From assembly GCF_001591345.1 (NCBI RefSeq), contig NZ_BCUS01000003.1:59768-123767 (forward strand): a stretch of DNA of 64,000 bases. Direction: 5' to 3'. This document shows, in pieces, positions 43,051 to 50,925 of the stretch (the stretch's first letter is position 1; each line of letters begins with the position of its first letter). The notes under the pieces were generated by a model. The model saw nothing but the letters and a program-made list of their open reading frames with translations. It did not search any database and was not told the DNA's origin. This DNA is from Variovorax boronicumulans NBRC 103145 (GTDB lineage: Bacteria; Pseudomonadota; Gammaproteobacteria; Burkholderiales; Burkholderiaceae_C). The position numbers and the translations under genes were made by a program.

Positions 43051-44088
43051 ATGAAATTGAGTTGGTCATATCGGTTGCCGAAAGAGCGCCAGATCGGCAC
43101 CAGAGCCCCTGTCGCCTCTGCCGATACGGTGCTCGTCGCCTTTCACTACGACAAGGCGGATTTTTTCGAGAGCACGCTCGTTGCATTCGAGCGCATGACC
43201 GGTGAGGAGCGCTGGCGCACCACCATCCCCCATGTGATCAATGAGCCTGTGCTGGCACAAGATGGCTCCGTGTACGTAAGCAGCTTCTCCGGAACGGTCC
43301 ACGCCTTCGACAGCAACGGAAAGAAACTTTGGGACTGCCGGTGCGGTGATCGCAACATGGGCAAGCCCTGCCTCGTCGCAGGCGATCGCCTCGCAGTCGC
43401 GGAAACGGGTGGCGGTGCGTCGAAGACGTGGTGCCTCGATCTGCGCACGGGCTCGATCGCCTGGGCTTTCGAGAATCATGGGCACAGCTATGGCCTTGCC
43501 ACGAACAACGGCCGCGTCGTCCATGCCACGGTGCTCGCAGAGGGCGCAGGGGTTCGCCTGCATTGCGTAGAGACGTCAAGCGGCCGTTCGCTCTGGGCCG
43601 CCGACAGCGCAGAGTGGCTGTTTCAGCCGATTGTGCAAGACCAGGCCGTCCTTATCGGTGCGAGGGGATCTCTGCGAGCCTATTCATTGCAGTCGGGCGA
43701 TCTGCTGGCACGGTTGGACCTTGAGGATCAGGAGGCGATCGATGGTCAGATGCTGAGCGCGGGCGATCGCATCTACTTCAGCACAGATTCCGGACGCGTT
43801 GGTTGCGCTTCGTTGCAGAGCGAACGATCTTTCTTCAAGGTCAAGCACTCGCTCCAGAGCGGGTGGTTCGCTGCCTTCGAAGGCAGCATTCGTGGACGGC
43901 CGACCATGACCGGGAACGCCGTGGCTGTGCTCTCGCAGGAAGAGGGCATTGTCCTTCTCGATCCGGCCGCAGGGAATCGGCTCTCCGCACTCAAGATGAG
44001 CAAGGGCAACGGTGGTGGTCTGCTGTACCACCGCGATTGGCTTTACGGATCGTTGGGGGCGGAAGTCCGAGCTTTTGGTCTTGGGTGA
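43051..44088 (+). CDS. PQQ-like/WD-type beta-propeller protein, cytosolic
   Basis: This 345-residue protein is made of repeating beta-propeller blades with the PQQ-like signature: STLVAFERMTGEERWRTTIP, GTVHAFDSNGKKLWDCRCGD, TWCLDLRTGSIAWAFENHG, LHCVETSSGRSLWAADS and LRAYSLQSGDLLARLDLED. There is no signal peptide, so unlike BamB or quinoprotein dehydrogenases it is probably cytoplasmic. The ATG at 43051 gives a natural N-terminus (MKLSWSYRLPKERQIGT) but lacks a clear ribosome site. It is bracketed by the two MWKPxSPIVIAG copies. Such propellers often serve as sensor or scaffold modules in conflict systems, but no catalytic partner is fused here. Function unknown. Confidence 0.75.
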   Translation: MKLSWSYRLPKERQIGTRAPVASADTVLVAFHYDKADFFESTLVAFERMTGEERWRTTIPHVINEPVLAQDGSVYVSSFSGTVHAFDSNGKKLWDCRCGDRNMGKPCLVAGDRLAVAETGGGASKTWCLDLRTGSIAWAFENHGHSYGLATNNGRVVHATVLAEGAGVRLHCVETSSGRSLWAADSAEWLFQPIVQDQAVLIGARGSLRAYSLQSGDLLARLDLEDQEAIDGQMLSAGDRIYFSTDSGRVGCASLQSERSFFKVKHSLQSGWFAAFEGSIRGRPTMTGNAVAVLSQEEGIVLLDPAAGNRLSALKMSKGNGGGLLYHRDWLYGSLGAEVRAFGLG

Positions 44089-44189
44089 GGCTGATGCGCC
44101 CGCCCAGGCTGCCCGCGTCGCATTCGGCCCGGGCCGGGCGCTAACGCGAGCTTTGAAGTTGCAGCATCGCCAGGCTCCTGACCTGCACG

Positions 44190-44369
44190 ATGTACCAGGA
44201 CATGTGGAAGCCCACCAGCCCCATCGTGATCGCCGGTCGCATCCTGACCAGCCGGGAAGACGCAGAGTCCGGCGCATGGATTCGCGCCGATCATCAGGCC
44301 CAGGTTGCCGCAACGAAGCACCTTGCCGGCGCGAAAGACATCAGCGCCTTGGTGAAGCTGGACGCCTAA
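44190..44369 (+). CDS. Short unknown frame, MWKPxSPIVIAG copy B
   Basis: This frame of 59 residues begins MYQDMWKPTSPIVIAG, then RILTSREDAES, and ends LVKLDA. The first about 25 residues match copy A at 42617 (M-W-K-P-x-S-P-I-V-I-A-G-x-x-L-T), with the underlying DNA also similar; the remainder diverges. It starts 101 bases after the propeller gene. It could be a small gene or the tail of a larger protein. No ribosome site is obvious. Confidence 0.4.
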   Translation: MYQDMWKPTSPIVIAGRILTSREDAESGAWIRADHQAQVAATKHLAGAKDISALVKLDA

Positions 44370-44446
44370 ACCACCTTAGTCCTCAACGTCCGTACCACGC
44401 CGAGGCAATCGCCATGCTTGCGCGCCTGTTGAGGGCTTTTTCTAGC

Positions 44447-44638
44447 CTACTGCCGACTAGACGTCCAGATTGCAGCACCCAAGCTCAGAAGAGTTTCCAC
44501 GTTGGACTCATAGCAGCTACTACTCGGGTTCAGTTCACCGATCATCTGCAAGACTTGCGAAACGGCATCGTCCGGCAGCTTGGCCAGGTCCAGGTCAGTC
44601 AACTCGGAGAGACGCAGCGCCACATCCGTGCGAGTCAT
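44447..44638 (-). CDS. Small helical protein sharing a motif with 47727-48128
   Basis: This small protein has 63 residues if it starts at the ATG 44638 (MTRTDVALRLSEL) or 82 from the ATG 44695. A promoter-like pair TTGACA-17-TAATGT would overlap the longer start, so I prefer the shorter one. Two stretches match the small protein at 47727: MTRTDVALRLSEL versus MTPADALKQLGEL, and VETLLSLGAAIWTSSRQ versus VEKLLRLGACIWSLRRG. I do not know the family. An antitoxin-like or regulatory role is possible but unsupported. Confidence 0.5.
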   Translation of the reverse strand: MTRTDVALRLSELTDLDLAKLPDDAVSQVLQMIGELNPSSSCYESNVETLLSLGAAIWTSSRQ

Positions 44639-44691
44639 CTCTGCACCCGATACGGTCGGAGGAAACAGCCGGCGGCTTCGCGCATCGTTGA

Positions 44692-44720
44692 ACATTAGTA
44701 ATTTGCATTACTCTTGTCAA
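44692..44720 (-). promoter_or_regulatory. Promoter of the small gene at 44447-44638
   Basis: Read on the minus strand, a perfect TTGACA (44715-44720) and a weak TAATGT (44692-44697) are separated by 17 bp within an AT-rich stretch. If real, transcription begins downstream of the ATG at 44695 and favours the start at 44638. Confidence 0.35.
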
Positions 44721-44918
44721 CAATTAATCCCTTGGGCCTCGTCTAGCGCCCTCATCTGAACCGCCTCCTGGAGGCCCCCTTGCCCGCCTTCGCGCTGGCT
44801 TTTTCTTGACTCAGGCACTGTGACCACCGGGTTCCGTGGGCTCCCACAAATGCGGTATTTGGTTTGTAGTTCTCGAAGCTAGATTCTGCGCACCGAAACC
44901 AACGTCCCTGGAGGAAAG

Positions 44919-45272
44919 ATGCGCAAATTTCAACTGATTGTGACGGCGCTTCTCGGCCTGCTATTGCTCGCAGCATCGGCGTCCCATGCGCAAAAAAGGT
45001 CCATTACGATCGAGCGCAAAGACGGTCAGACGGCCTTCTACTGCTCCGCTAGCACTTGCTTCGAGTCCGGCGAACTGCAACGTCGCTACGACGCCAAAGC
45101 GGAGCACGTAAGAAGTCATGCGTGCAAGCCGTCGCTCTCATCGGACAAATATTGCCAGAATCAGAAAGAGGAGCTGTACGCGATCAAGATGTGCTCGGAC
45201 TATTGCCAGGCAGCACGCTGCTTGGAGAAAAATGTGACGACAGGACACTGTTTGAACGCGGTTTTCCGATAG
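44919..45272 (+). CDS. Secreted Cys-rich protein, unknown
   Basis: This 117-residue protein has a clear signal peptide (MRKFQLIVTALLGLLLLAAS, cleavage after AHA near residue 24) and GGAGGAAAG before the ATG. The mature part has eight cysteines (FYCSASTC, SHACKPS, KYCQN, KMCSDYCQAARC, GHCLN), an even number that suggests disulfides in the periplasm or outside. No family is recognised. It stands alone, with about 220 bases before it and 257 after it that hold no other gene I can support. Confidence 0.7.
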   Translation: MRKFQLIVTALLGLLLLAASASHAQKRSITIERKDGQTAFYCSASTCFESGELQRRYDAKAEHVRSHACKPSLSSDKYCQNQKEELYAIKMCSDYCQAARCLEKNVTTGHCLNAVFR

Positions 45273-45529
45273 TCGGCGGCACTACGGTCCCCAGCAGCGC
45301 CCGATCGTTCCTCACAGTGCCGAGCAGAAGCTGCGCTGATCTCGGTATTGCAAGAATTTCGAGCGCGGATGGCCTCCTAGACCTAGGCTACGCGTCGGTG
45401 AGCTAAGTGCGTATTGCGGTGCTTGGCAACAGCCTTGGCCCCAAGGGTAAGCTCGCCAATGTCGCACGCACCCATGGTCGGCCGACACGCGGCAATCAAG
45501 CCAAGCCATCACCTAGCAACTGGAAAAAA

Positions 45530-46693
45530 ATGCCAAGACAGACCATCGTGCTGCGCGTTTTCGTGGCGTCGCCCTCGGACGTAGGGTCCGAGCGCAGCTT
45601 GCTGGAAAGCGTGTTGAGGGAATTGAACCAAGCTTGGAGTCAAACCCTAGGCGTCATGTTCGAGTTGGTGAAGTGGGAGACCTCCGTGCGCCCCGCATTT
45701 TCATCAGACCCTCAAGCCGCAATCAACGAACAGATTGGCGAAGACTATGACGTTTTCGTCGGGATCTTCTGGGGCCGATTGGGCACAGCGACGCCGCGGG
45801 CATCGTCCGGTTCAGTTGAGGAATTTGAGCGAGCGCACAAGCGGTTTGTTGCAACCGGCGGGTCCCCGGAAATTCTCTTGTACTTCAAAGATGCTCCGAT
45901 AGCGCCTTCAAAGATCGATATCAAGCAACTTGAAAGCGTCCAGATCTTCAAGGGCTCATTGGCTCCCAGAGGAGGTTTGTATTTTTCTTTCGACGATCTT
46001 TCTTCGTTCGAATCGTCGTTGCGGTCGCATTTAGCCGCCATCGCCCAGAAGTTTTCCACAGAACGGCGAGAGAGTGGGATCCGTCTCATAGATGTCGCGA
46101 CGCCTGCTGTAGAGGCATTCCTTGTCAGCGACGAAGACGACTTTGGGTTCATGGATTACATAGAAATCTATGAGTCTCGCCAAGCAGAGATGACCGTTGC
46201 GATGGGTGTAATCAATGAAGCAATGGTGCGCGTCGGAGAACAGATCACACTACGAAGCAAGGAGATGGCTCCAACGTCCACGACCGACGCAAAGAACGTC
46301 AGACGGATGGTCAAGCGGGCAGCCGATGACCTGAACAACTTTTCAGACACAGTCTCGAAAGAACTGCCTGCCATATCTCACGCGAGAGAAAAGGCATATG
46401 GTGCACTCAGCAAAGCGCTGGTTCTGCGGGGAGATTTCACCTCGGGAGATTCCGCACTGCTAGAGCTACGAACTGCTATCACCACGATGCTCAAAAGTGC
46501 TGCGGCTGCGAAGGACAGCGTCTTGGGGCTGAGGCATTCGACAGATTCGTTGCCACGCCTTAGCAAAGAGATCAACCAAGCCAAGCGCGAGATGGTTCGG
46601 CAGCTTGATTTTTTTATCTCCGAGATCGACAGCTTGCTCTCCACTGTCACAAACATAGTTGGCGCAATTGATCGCATGGTCGAGAGCGATTGA
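45530..46693 (+). CDS. DUF4062-domain protein with C-terminal helical region
   Basis: This 387-residue protein starts at the ATG 45530 (MPRQTIVLRVFVASPSDVGS). Residues about 5-150 match the DUF4062 pattern: RVFVASPSDVGSERSLLE, the DVFVGIFWGRLGT strand, and GSVEEFERAHKRFVATGGSP. It is a Rossmann-like, TIR/SLOG-related nucleotide-binding fold often joined to STAND ATPases. Here no ATPase is attached; residues about 190-387 are a long helical, coiled-coil-like region with many charged heptads. Base composition is visibly less GC-rich than in the flanking clusters, which suggests horizontal transfer. DUF4062 proteins are often linked to conflict systems; the function of this stand-alone form is unknown. 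Confidence 0.75.
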   Translation: MPRQTIVLRVFVASPSDVGSERSLLESVLRELNQAWSQTLGVMFELVKWETSVRPAFSSDPQAAINEQIGEDYDVFVGIFWGRLGTATPRASSGSVEEFERAHKRFVATGGSPEILLYFKDAPIAPSKIDIKQLESVQIFKGSLAPRGGLYFSFDDLSSFESSLRSHLAAIAQKFSTERRESGIRLIDVATPAVEAFLVSDEDDFGFMDYIEIYESRQAEMTVAMGVINEAMVRVGEQITLRSKEMAPTSTTDAKNVRRMVKRAADDLNNFSDTVSKELPAISHAREKAYGALSKALVLRGDFTSGDSALLELRTAITTMLKSAAAAKDSVLGLRHSTDSLPRLSKEINQAKREMVRQLDFFISEIDSLLSTVTNIVGAIDRMVESD

Positions 46694-47002
46694 GCGCCAG
46701 CAATTGCGAAATCCGGTGCCAAATCGATCGTGATGAAAGCTTGAGGCTGAAGGACATTCACTGGCCCGGGACCAATCGGCCGTTGAGTCGAATGCACACA
46801 AAGTCGGGCGCATCGAATTCGCCGGTACTGCTCAAGCGAGAAGTCAAGAAACCCAGCATCCATGTGATCTGACGGGACGTGCTCGACCCCTCTCGGGCAC
46901 AACGCACCTTGATCACGGCATCCCACACAAATTCAGAAACCCACACGCCCCATGGCCTTGCGGTTTCTTGTTTGCCTTCCAGTCGAAGCCTTCGCCGACC
47001 CC
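46694..47002. other. Intergenic region, convergent, nothing recognised
   Basis: About 310 bases lie between the DUF4062-type gene and the convergent lipoprotein gene. Open frames exist on both strands but lack ribosome sites. No terminator stem with a T-run is visible. Confidence 0.5.
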
Positions 47003-47539
47003 CTACTTGAACGGCGGCGGCACCCGGATCTTCTGCCACTCCTCCGGCGTGATGAACTTCGCGCAGGTCGGCAGTGCGCTGATGACGCGCCGCTGCAGCT
47101 TCATCGGAACGAGCTGCGCGTTCTCCTCTTCCCGATAGAGGTTCACTCCGCAGGCTTCGTACGCGATGCCCTGCTTGCTCTCGATCTCGCGGCGCGCCTC
47201 GAAGCGTTCGCGCAGGTTTCGGAACGACTGGCCGACGATCCGGTAGCGCTTGCCTTCCTCGGGCAGGAACGAAAACGAAATCCGGCACGCGGCACGGCCG
47301 TGGTACTCGATGAGCGCCTCTTCTCCCGCGCGGATGAACATCGCACCCTTGAGTTCGGTGCGCCCGCGGTAGCAGCCCTCTGCATTGAGGTTGTTGATGA
47401 CCACGTCGTCCTTCGACTCGACGGTGACCTGTGCCCGGCTTTCCTGCTCGGTCGGCAAACGGTACGGTGTTTCACAGGCGCTCAGCAATGCAGCGGCGGC
47501 AATGGCGAATGCGTACGGGCGAATCGCTCTGGGTGACAT
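47003..47539 (-). CDS. Putative lipoprotein, unknown
   Basis: This 178-residue protein has a signal sequence with the lipobox LLSAC (Cys about 22), so it is probably membrane-anchored in the periplasm. The mature part contains four further cysteines (EGCYRG, AACRIS, EACGVN, PTCAKF) and mixed alpha/beta composition. No family is recognised. It is divergent from the small gene at 47727, with 187 bp between the starts. GC content is back to the level of the chromosome. Confidence 0.7.
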   Translation of the reverse strand: MSPRAIRPYAFAIAAAALLSACETPYRLPTEQESRAQVTVESKDDVVINNLNAEGCYRGRTELKGAMFIRAGEEALIEYHGRAACRISFSFLPEEGKRYRIVGQSFRNLRERFEARREIESKQGIAYEACGVNLYREEENAQLVPMKLQRRVISALPTCAKFITPEEWQKIRVPPPFK

Positions 47540-47726
47540 GGTGCGGCGCTCCCCTTAGTCTTGTGGTGCCGCGCGATGCTAAGGCAGCGGCACCCCGCGT
47601 ACGCCCCGCCCCGCGCAGCGACGAGATTTCAATCGACGACCCGACGGCGCGCCGGACTACTTTTGGATGCACCGCGTAACGGCATGCTGTCCTTCGTAGC
47701 AAGAGACAAGCAACAGGGGGCAAGCG

Positions 47727-48128
47727 ATGAACAAGACCGAGGCCTTGGCGGCCATGGTGGAAGTGGCACGGATCGGGCGCGGCATGACGCCCGCCGACGC
47801 ACTCAAGCAGCTGGGCGAGCTGATCGCGCAGGAGTCGCCGGACGATCCGGCGCATGACGTGAAGGTCGAAAAGCTGCTGCGCCTCGGCGCCTGCATCTGG
47901 TCGTTGCGGCGTGGGGTGTTCCTGCCCGAGCCGCCCGGGCGCAGCGACGAAGCGGAGGCTGCGCCGGTGCAGCGGCCCCGCGAGATCGCGCCCATCGGCA
48001 CGGTGCCCGCGCGCGCATCGCACCCTGTCTCGCACCACCCGGTGATCCCGGCCCTGAGCACCTCGGTGCACTACGGGCTCGCGTCGGCCTTCACACCACC
48101 CGAAACTCCTCCACCACAAAGGCCGTGA
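47727..48128 (+). CDS. Small helical protein with Pro-rich tail, unknown
   Basis: This 133-residue protein has AGGGGGC before its ATG. The N-terminal 65 residues are helical (NKTEALAAMVEVARIGRGMT, PADALKQLGELIAQESPDD, VEKLLRLGACIWSLRRG); the rest is Pro- and Ala-rich and probably disordered. The helical part resembles the small minus-strand protein at 44447-44638. Its last 38 bases overlap the 3' end of the convergent EthD gene (48091-48810), an unusual arrangement that suggests the tail is a recent read-through extension. Confidence 0.6.
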   Translation: MNKTEALAAMVEVARIGRGMTPADALKQLGELIAQESPDDPAHDVKVEKLLRLGACIWSLRRGVFLPEPPGRSDEAEAAPVQRPREIAPIGTVPARASHPVSHHPVIPALSTSVHYGLASAFTPPETPPPQRP

Positions 48129-48810
48129 TCTCCGCCAGGAAGGTCTTGGCGTGCGCCATGGTGCGCTGGCCTTCGGGCGAGGCGAAGGCGGCGTTCAGCG
48201 TGTCGGTGTTCTCAAACCACAGTTCCACGATGCCGTCGATCGGCAGCTCGGCGTAGCCGCAGGGCGTGCCCTTCTCGAACTCGCGCGCGACCACCACGTT
48301 CTGGCGGTAGCCGGCCACGCCGGGCATGCGGCGCACGTGGTCGGCGTGCACCTTCCATTCACGGCGGAAATCTTCTTCCGACTGCGCGACCGGGCGTCGC
48401 AGGGTCGAGATGCGCTTGAGCATCGCCGGCCCCGCCGACGATGCGGGCGACGGCGGTGCAATGACCTCGGTCTGCTCGACCGTCACGATGTGCAGCCCGC
48501 CCAGAAAGTGCCGCTCGTCGGCACGGATCTGGGCCGCCAGCTCACCGGTGTTGAAGGCCGCATCGGCCTGCGCCGCCGCGTCGAACTGCAGCTGCGAGAA
48601 ACCATCGAAGTCCCACGGTCCGCGCGCGAAGTCGATGCCGCGCTGCAGCCGGTCGGTCACGCGGTTCTGGCGGTAGGCGCGCAGCGTGGGCAGCCGCGCG
48701 ACGAGCGGGCCGTGGCGTTCGCGCCAGTGGCGGCTGAAGGCCTCGTCGGTCCAGCCGGGCTGCTTGCGGATCAGACCCATGCGCAGGGTCGTCGTCGTGG
48801 GGTCGGTCAT
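48091..48810 (-). CDS. EthD-family protein, two tandem domains
   Basis: This 239-residue protein contains two EthD dimeric alpha-beta-barrel units. The first starts with RMGLIRKQPGWTDEAFSRHW and HGPLVARLPTLRAYRQN; the second with MLKRISTLRRPVAQSEEDFR and HVRRMPGVAGYRQN. EthD proteins assist ring or ether oxidation and polyketide-like chemistry, often acting on reactive products. Its ATG overlaps the stop of the old-yellow-enzyme gene (ATGA). It is the last gene of the long minus-strand operon, and its 3' end overlaps the convergent gene at 47727. Confidence 0.9.
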   Translation of the reverse strand: MTDPTTTTLRMGLIRKQPGWTDEAFSRHWRERHGPLVARLPTLRAYRQNRVTDRLQRGIDFARGPWDFDGFSQLQFDAAAQADAAFNTGELAAQIRADERHFLGGLHIVTVEQTEVIAPPSPASSAGPAMLKRISTLRRPVAQSEEDFRREWKVHADHVRRMPGVAGYRQNVVVAREFEKGTPCGYAELPIDGIVELWFENTDTLNAAFASPEGQRTMAHAKTFLAEITAFVVEEFRVV

Positions 48811-49991
48811 CGGTCGGTCTCCTTGTGGGCTTGCGCGTTCTGCGCTTCGGCGCGCGCACGCGCCAGGCCGGGCGCACGCTTGGCGAGCCACACGCCGTGG
48901 CGCACGGGCCAGCGCTGGTACTGCGGATCGGCGCCGAGCGCGGCGGCCGCGTGGTGCGGCCAGTAAGGGTCGAACAGGGCTTCGCGGCCGAGCGCGACGA
49001 GGTCGGCCTGCCCGGCGGCGAGCACGGCCTCGGCCTGTTGCGCGTCGACGATCATTCCGACGGCCTGCGTGACCACGCCGGCCTCGCGCCGGATGCGCTG
49101 CGAGAACGGCACCTGGAAGCCCAGGCCGCGCGGCACGGGCAGTGCGCGCGTTTCTTCGGTGAGGCCGCCCGAGGAGCAGTCGATCACGTCGACGCCGCAG
49201 CGCTTCAGCTCGCGCGCAAGCACCACCGAGTCGTCGAGACTCCAGCCGTCGAGCGTGCCGTCCACGGCCGAGAGGCGGCAGAACAGCGGCTTGCCGGCGG
49301 GCCATGCGGCGCGCACGCGCTGCGCGATTTCCAGTGCGAGCGACATGCGGTTCTCGCGGCTGCCGCCGAGCGCGTCGTCGCGGTGGTTGGCGTTGGGCGA
49401 CAGGAAACTCGCCACCAGATAGCCGTGGCCGAAGTGCAGCTCGACCACGTCGAAGCCGGCCTGGTCGGCGCGCACGGTGGCATCGACAAAACACTGCACG
49501 ACCTCGGCCATGTCCGCCGCATCGAGTGCGCGCGGCGCCGACCAGCCGGGGCCGGCCGCGAGCGCGCTGGGGGCCAGGCGCTCCCAGGGTTCTTCATCGG
49601 CCGCCATGCGCGCCGGGTCGATGGCCGCCCCGCCCTCCCACAGCGGCTCGCTGCCGGCCTTGCGGCCCGCGTGCGCCAGCTGCACGCCGATGGCGCTGCC
49701 TTGCGCATGGACGAAGTCGACCACGGCCTTCAGCGGTGCGATCTGGCTGTCGTTCCACAGGCCGAGGTCGGCGGTGCCGATGCGCCCGCGCGGATCGACG
49801 GCGGTGCTCTCGGTGAGGATCAGGCCCGCGCCGCCGAGCGCGAACTTGCCCAGGTGCACCAGGTGCCACGGCGTGGCATGGCCGCGCTCGGCGGCGTGCT
49901 GGCACATGGGCGAGATGACGATGCGGTTGGCCAGCGTGAGCTCGCGCAGCTGCACGGGCTGGAACAGCAGGGGAAGAGATGAATCAGGCAT
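48807..49991 (-). CDS. NADH:flavin oxidoreductase (old yellow enzyme, YqjM-like)
   Basis: This 394-residue FMN-dependent TIM-barrel enzyme has RIVISPMCQHAAERGHATPW at the N-terminus (Cys in the YqjM position), the substrate/flavin motif QLAHAGRKAG, the catalytic-loop HFGHGYLVASFLSPNANHR, and the phosphate-binding DLVALGREALFDPYW. It would reduce activated C=C bonds (enones) with NAD(P)H. It is translationally coupled to the EthD gene and starts 9 bp after the EamA gene. In this operon it likely acts on an unsaturated ring ketone. Confidence 0.92.
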   Translation of the reverse strand: MPDSSLPLLFQPVQLRELTLANRIVISPMCQHAAERGHATPWHLVHLGKFALGGAGLILTESTAVDPRGRIGTADLGLWNDSQIAPLKAVVDFVHAQGSAIGVQLAHAGRKAGSEPLWEGGAAIDPARMAADEEPWERLAPSALAAGPGWSAPRALDAADMAEVVQCFVDATVRADQAGFDVVELHFGHGYLVASFLSPNANHRDDALGGSRENRMSLALEIAQRVRAAWPAGKPLFCRLSAVDGTLDGWSLDDSVVLARELKRCGVDVIDCSSGGLTEETRALPVPRGLGFQVPFSQRIRREAGVVTQAVGMIVDAQQAEAVLAAGQADLVALGREALFDPYWPHHAAAALGADPQYQRWPVRHGVWLAKRAPGLARARAEAQNAQAHKETDR

Positions 49992-50000
49992 GTGAAGGAA

Positions 50001-50924
50001 TCAAGGGGCCGGCGCAGCCACCGGCCGCGTGCCGAGCCAGGTGCCGGTCATCACCGCGGCAAAGCCGAACAGGTGCCACCACGTGAGCACTTCGCCCAGC
50101 AGCAGCGCCGCGAACAGCACGCCGAACACCGGCACCCAGTAGAGAAAGACGGCCGTGCGCGCCACGCCGATGACGGAGATCGCACGGTTCCAGATGAGGT
50201 TGCCCGCGGCAGTGGCCGCGCTGCCCGAGAACAGCACGAGCGCCCACGGCCACAGGCCGGGAAAGAGCTGCGCCGCGCCGAGCCGCGACGGCCCGAGCAG
50301 GGTGTGCACCACGAGCATGAACGTGCCGATGAGGTAGATGACCCAGCTGATCGACAGCGGATCGACCTGCCGCGCCAGCCGCTGCACGCCCACGCCGCCG
50401 ACCGCGAAGCTCACCACCGACAGCGCGAGCATCAGGTCGCCGATGCCGGCGCTCGACAGCCCCGCACCCGGGTGGCTCAGCACCACCGCCGCCACGCCCG
50501 CGAAGCCCAGCGCCACGCCCACCATGCGGCGCGCCGTCAAGCGCTCGCCGAAGACCAGCGCGGCCATCAGCGCCGACACCAGCGGGCTCAGCGCCATGAT
50601 GAGTGCGCCGTTGGTGGCGGTGGAGCGCAGCAGCCCCTGCGCGAACAGGATCTGGTTGCCGTAGACCATGAGGAACGCACAGCCCGCCATCACCGCGAGC
50701 TGCCGCGCCGTGAGCCGGGGCACGCCACCGCGCCGCCACAGCACGATGGCGCTGAGCGCGATGCACGCCACGCCCATGCGCAGCGCCGCCAGCGGCAGCG
50801 TCTCGAAGGACGCGGTGAGCGCCTTCACGGCCGAGACGTTCACGCCCCACACCAGCATCGCGAGCAGCATCCAGCCCTGCACGGACGCGGGCGTGGCGCC
50901 GTGCGAGGGCGCGGGTTGGTTCAC
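50001..50924 (-). CDS. EamA/DMT-family transporter
   Basis: This membrane protein of about 307 residues has ten predicted helices in two EamA repeats (GWMLLAMLVWGVNVSAVKAL ... and FAVGGVGVQRLARQ ... FLYWVPVFGVLFAALLLGE). I place the start at the GTG 50924, one base after the preceding gene's stop (TGA-G-GTG); an ATG at 50870 sits at the first helix and is the alternative. The family exports or imports metabolites. It may remove a toxic intermediate or bring in the pathway substrate. Confidence 0.85.
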   Translation of the reverse strand: MNQPAPSHGATPASVQGWMLLAMLVWGVNVSAVKALTASFETLPLAALRMGVACIALSAIVLWRRGGVPRLTARQLAVMAGCAFLMVYGNQILFAQGLLRSTATNGALIMALSPLVSALMAALVFGERLTARRMVGVALGFAGVAAVVLSHPGAGLSSAGIGDLMLALSVVSFAVGGVGVQRLARQVDPLSISWVIYLIGTFMLVVHTLLGPSRLGAAQLFPGLWPWALVLFSGSAATAAGNLIWNRAISVIGVARTAVFLYWVPVFGVLFAALLLGEVLTWWHLFGFAAVMTGTWLGTRPVAAPAP

Positions 50925-50925
50925 C

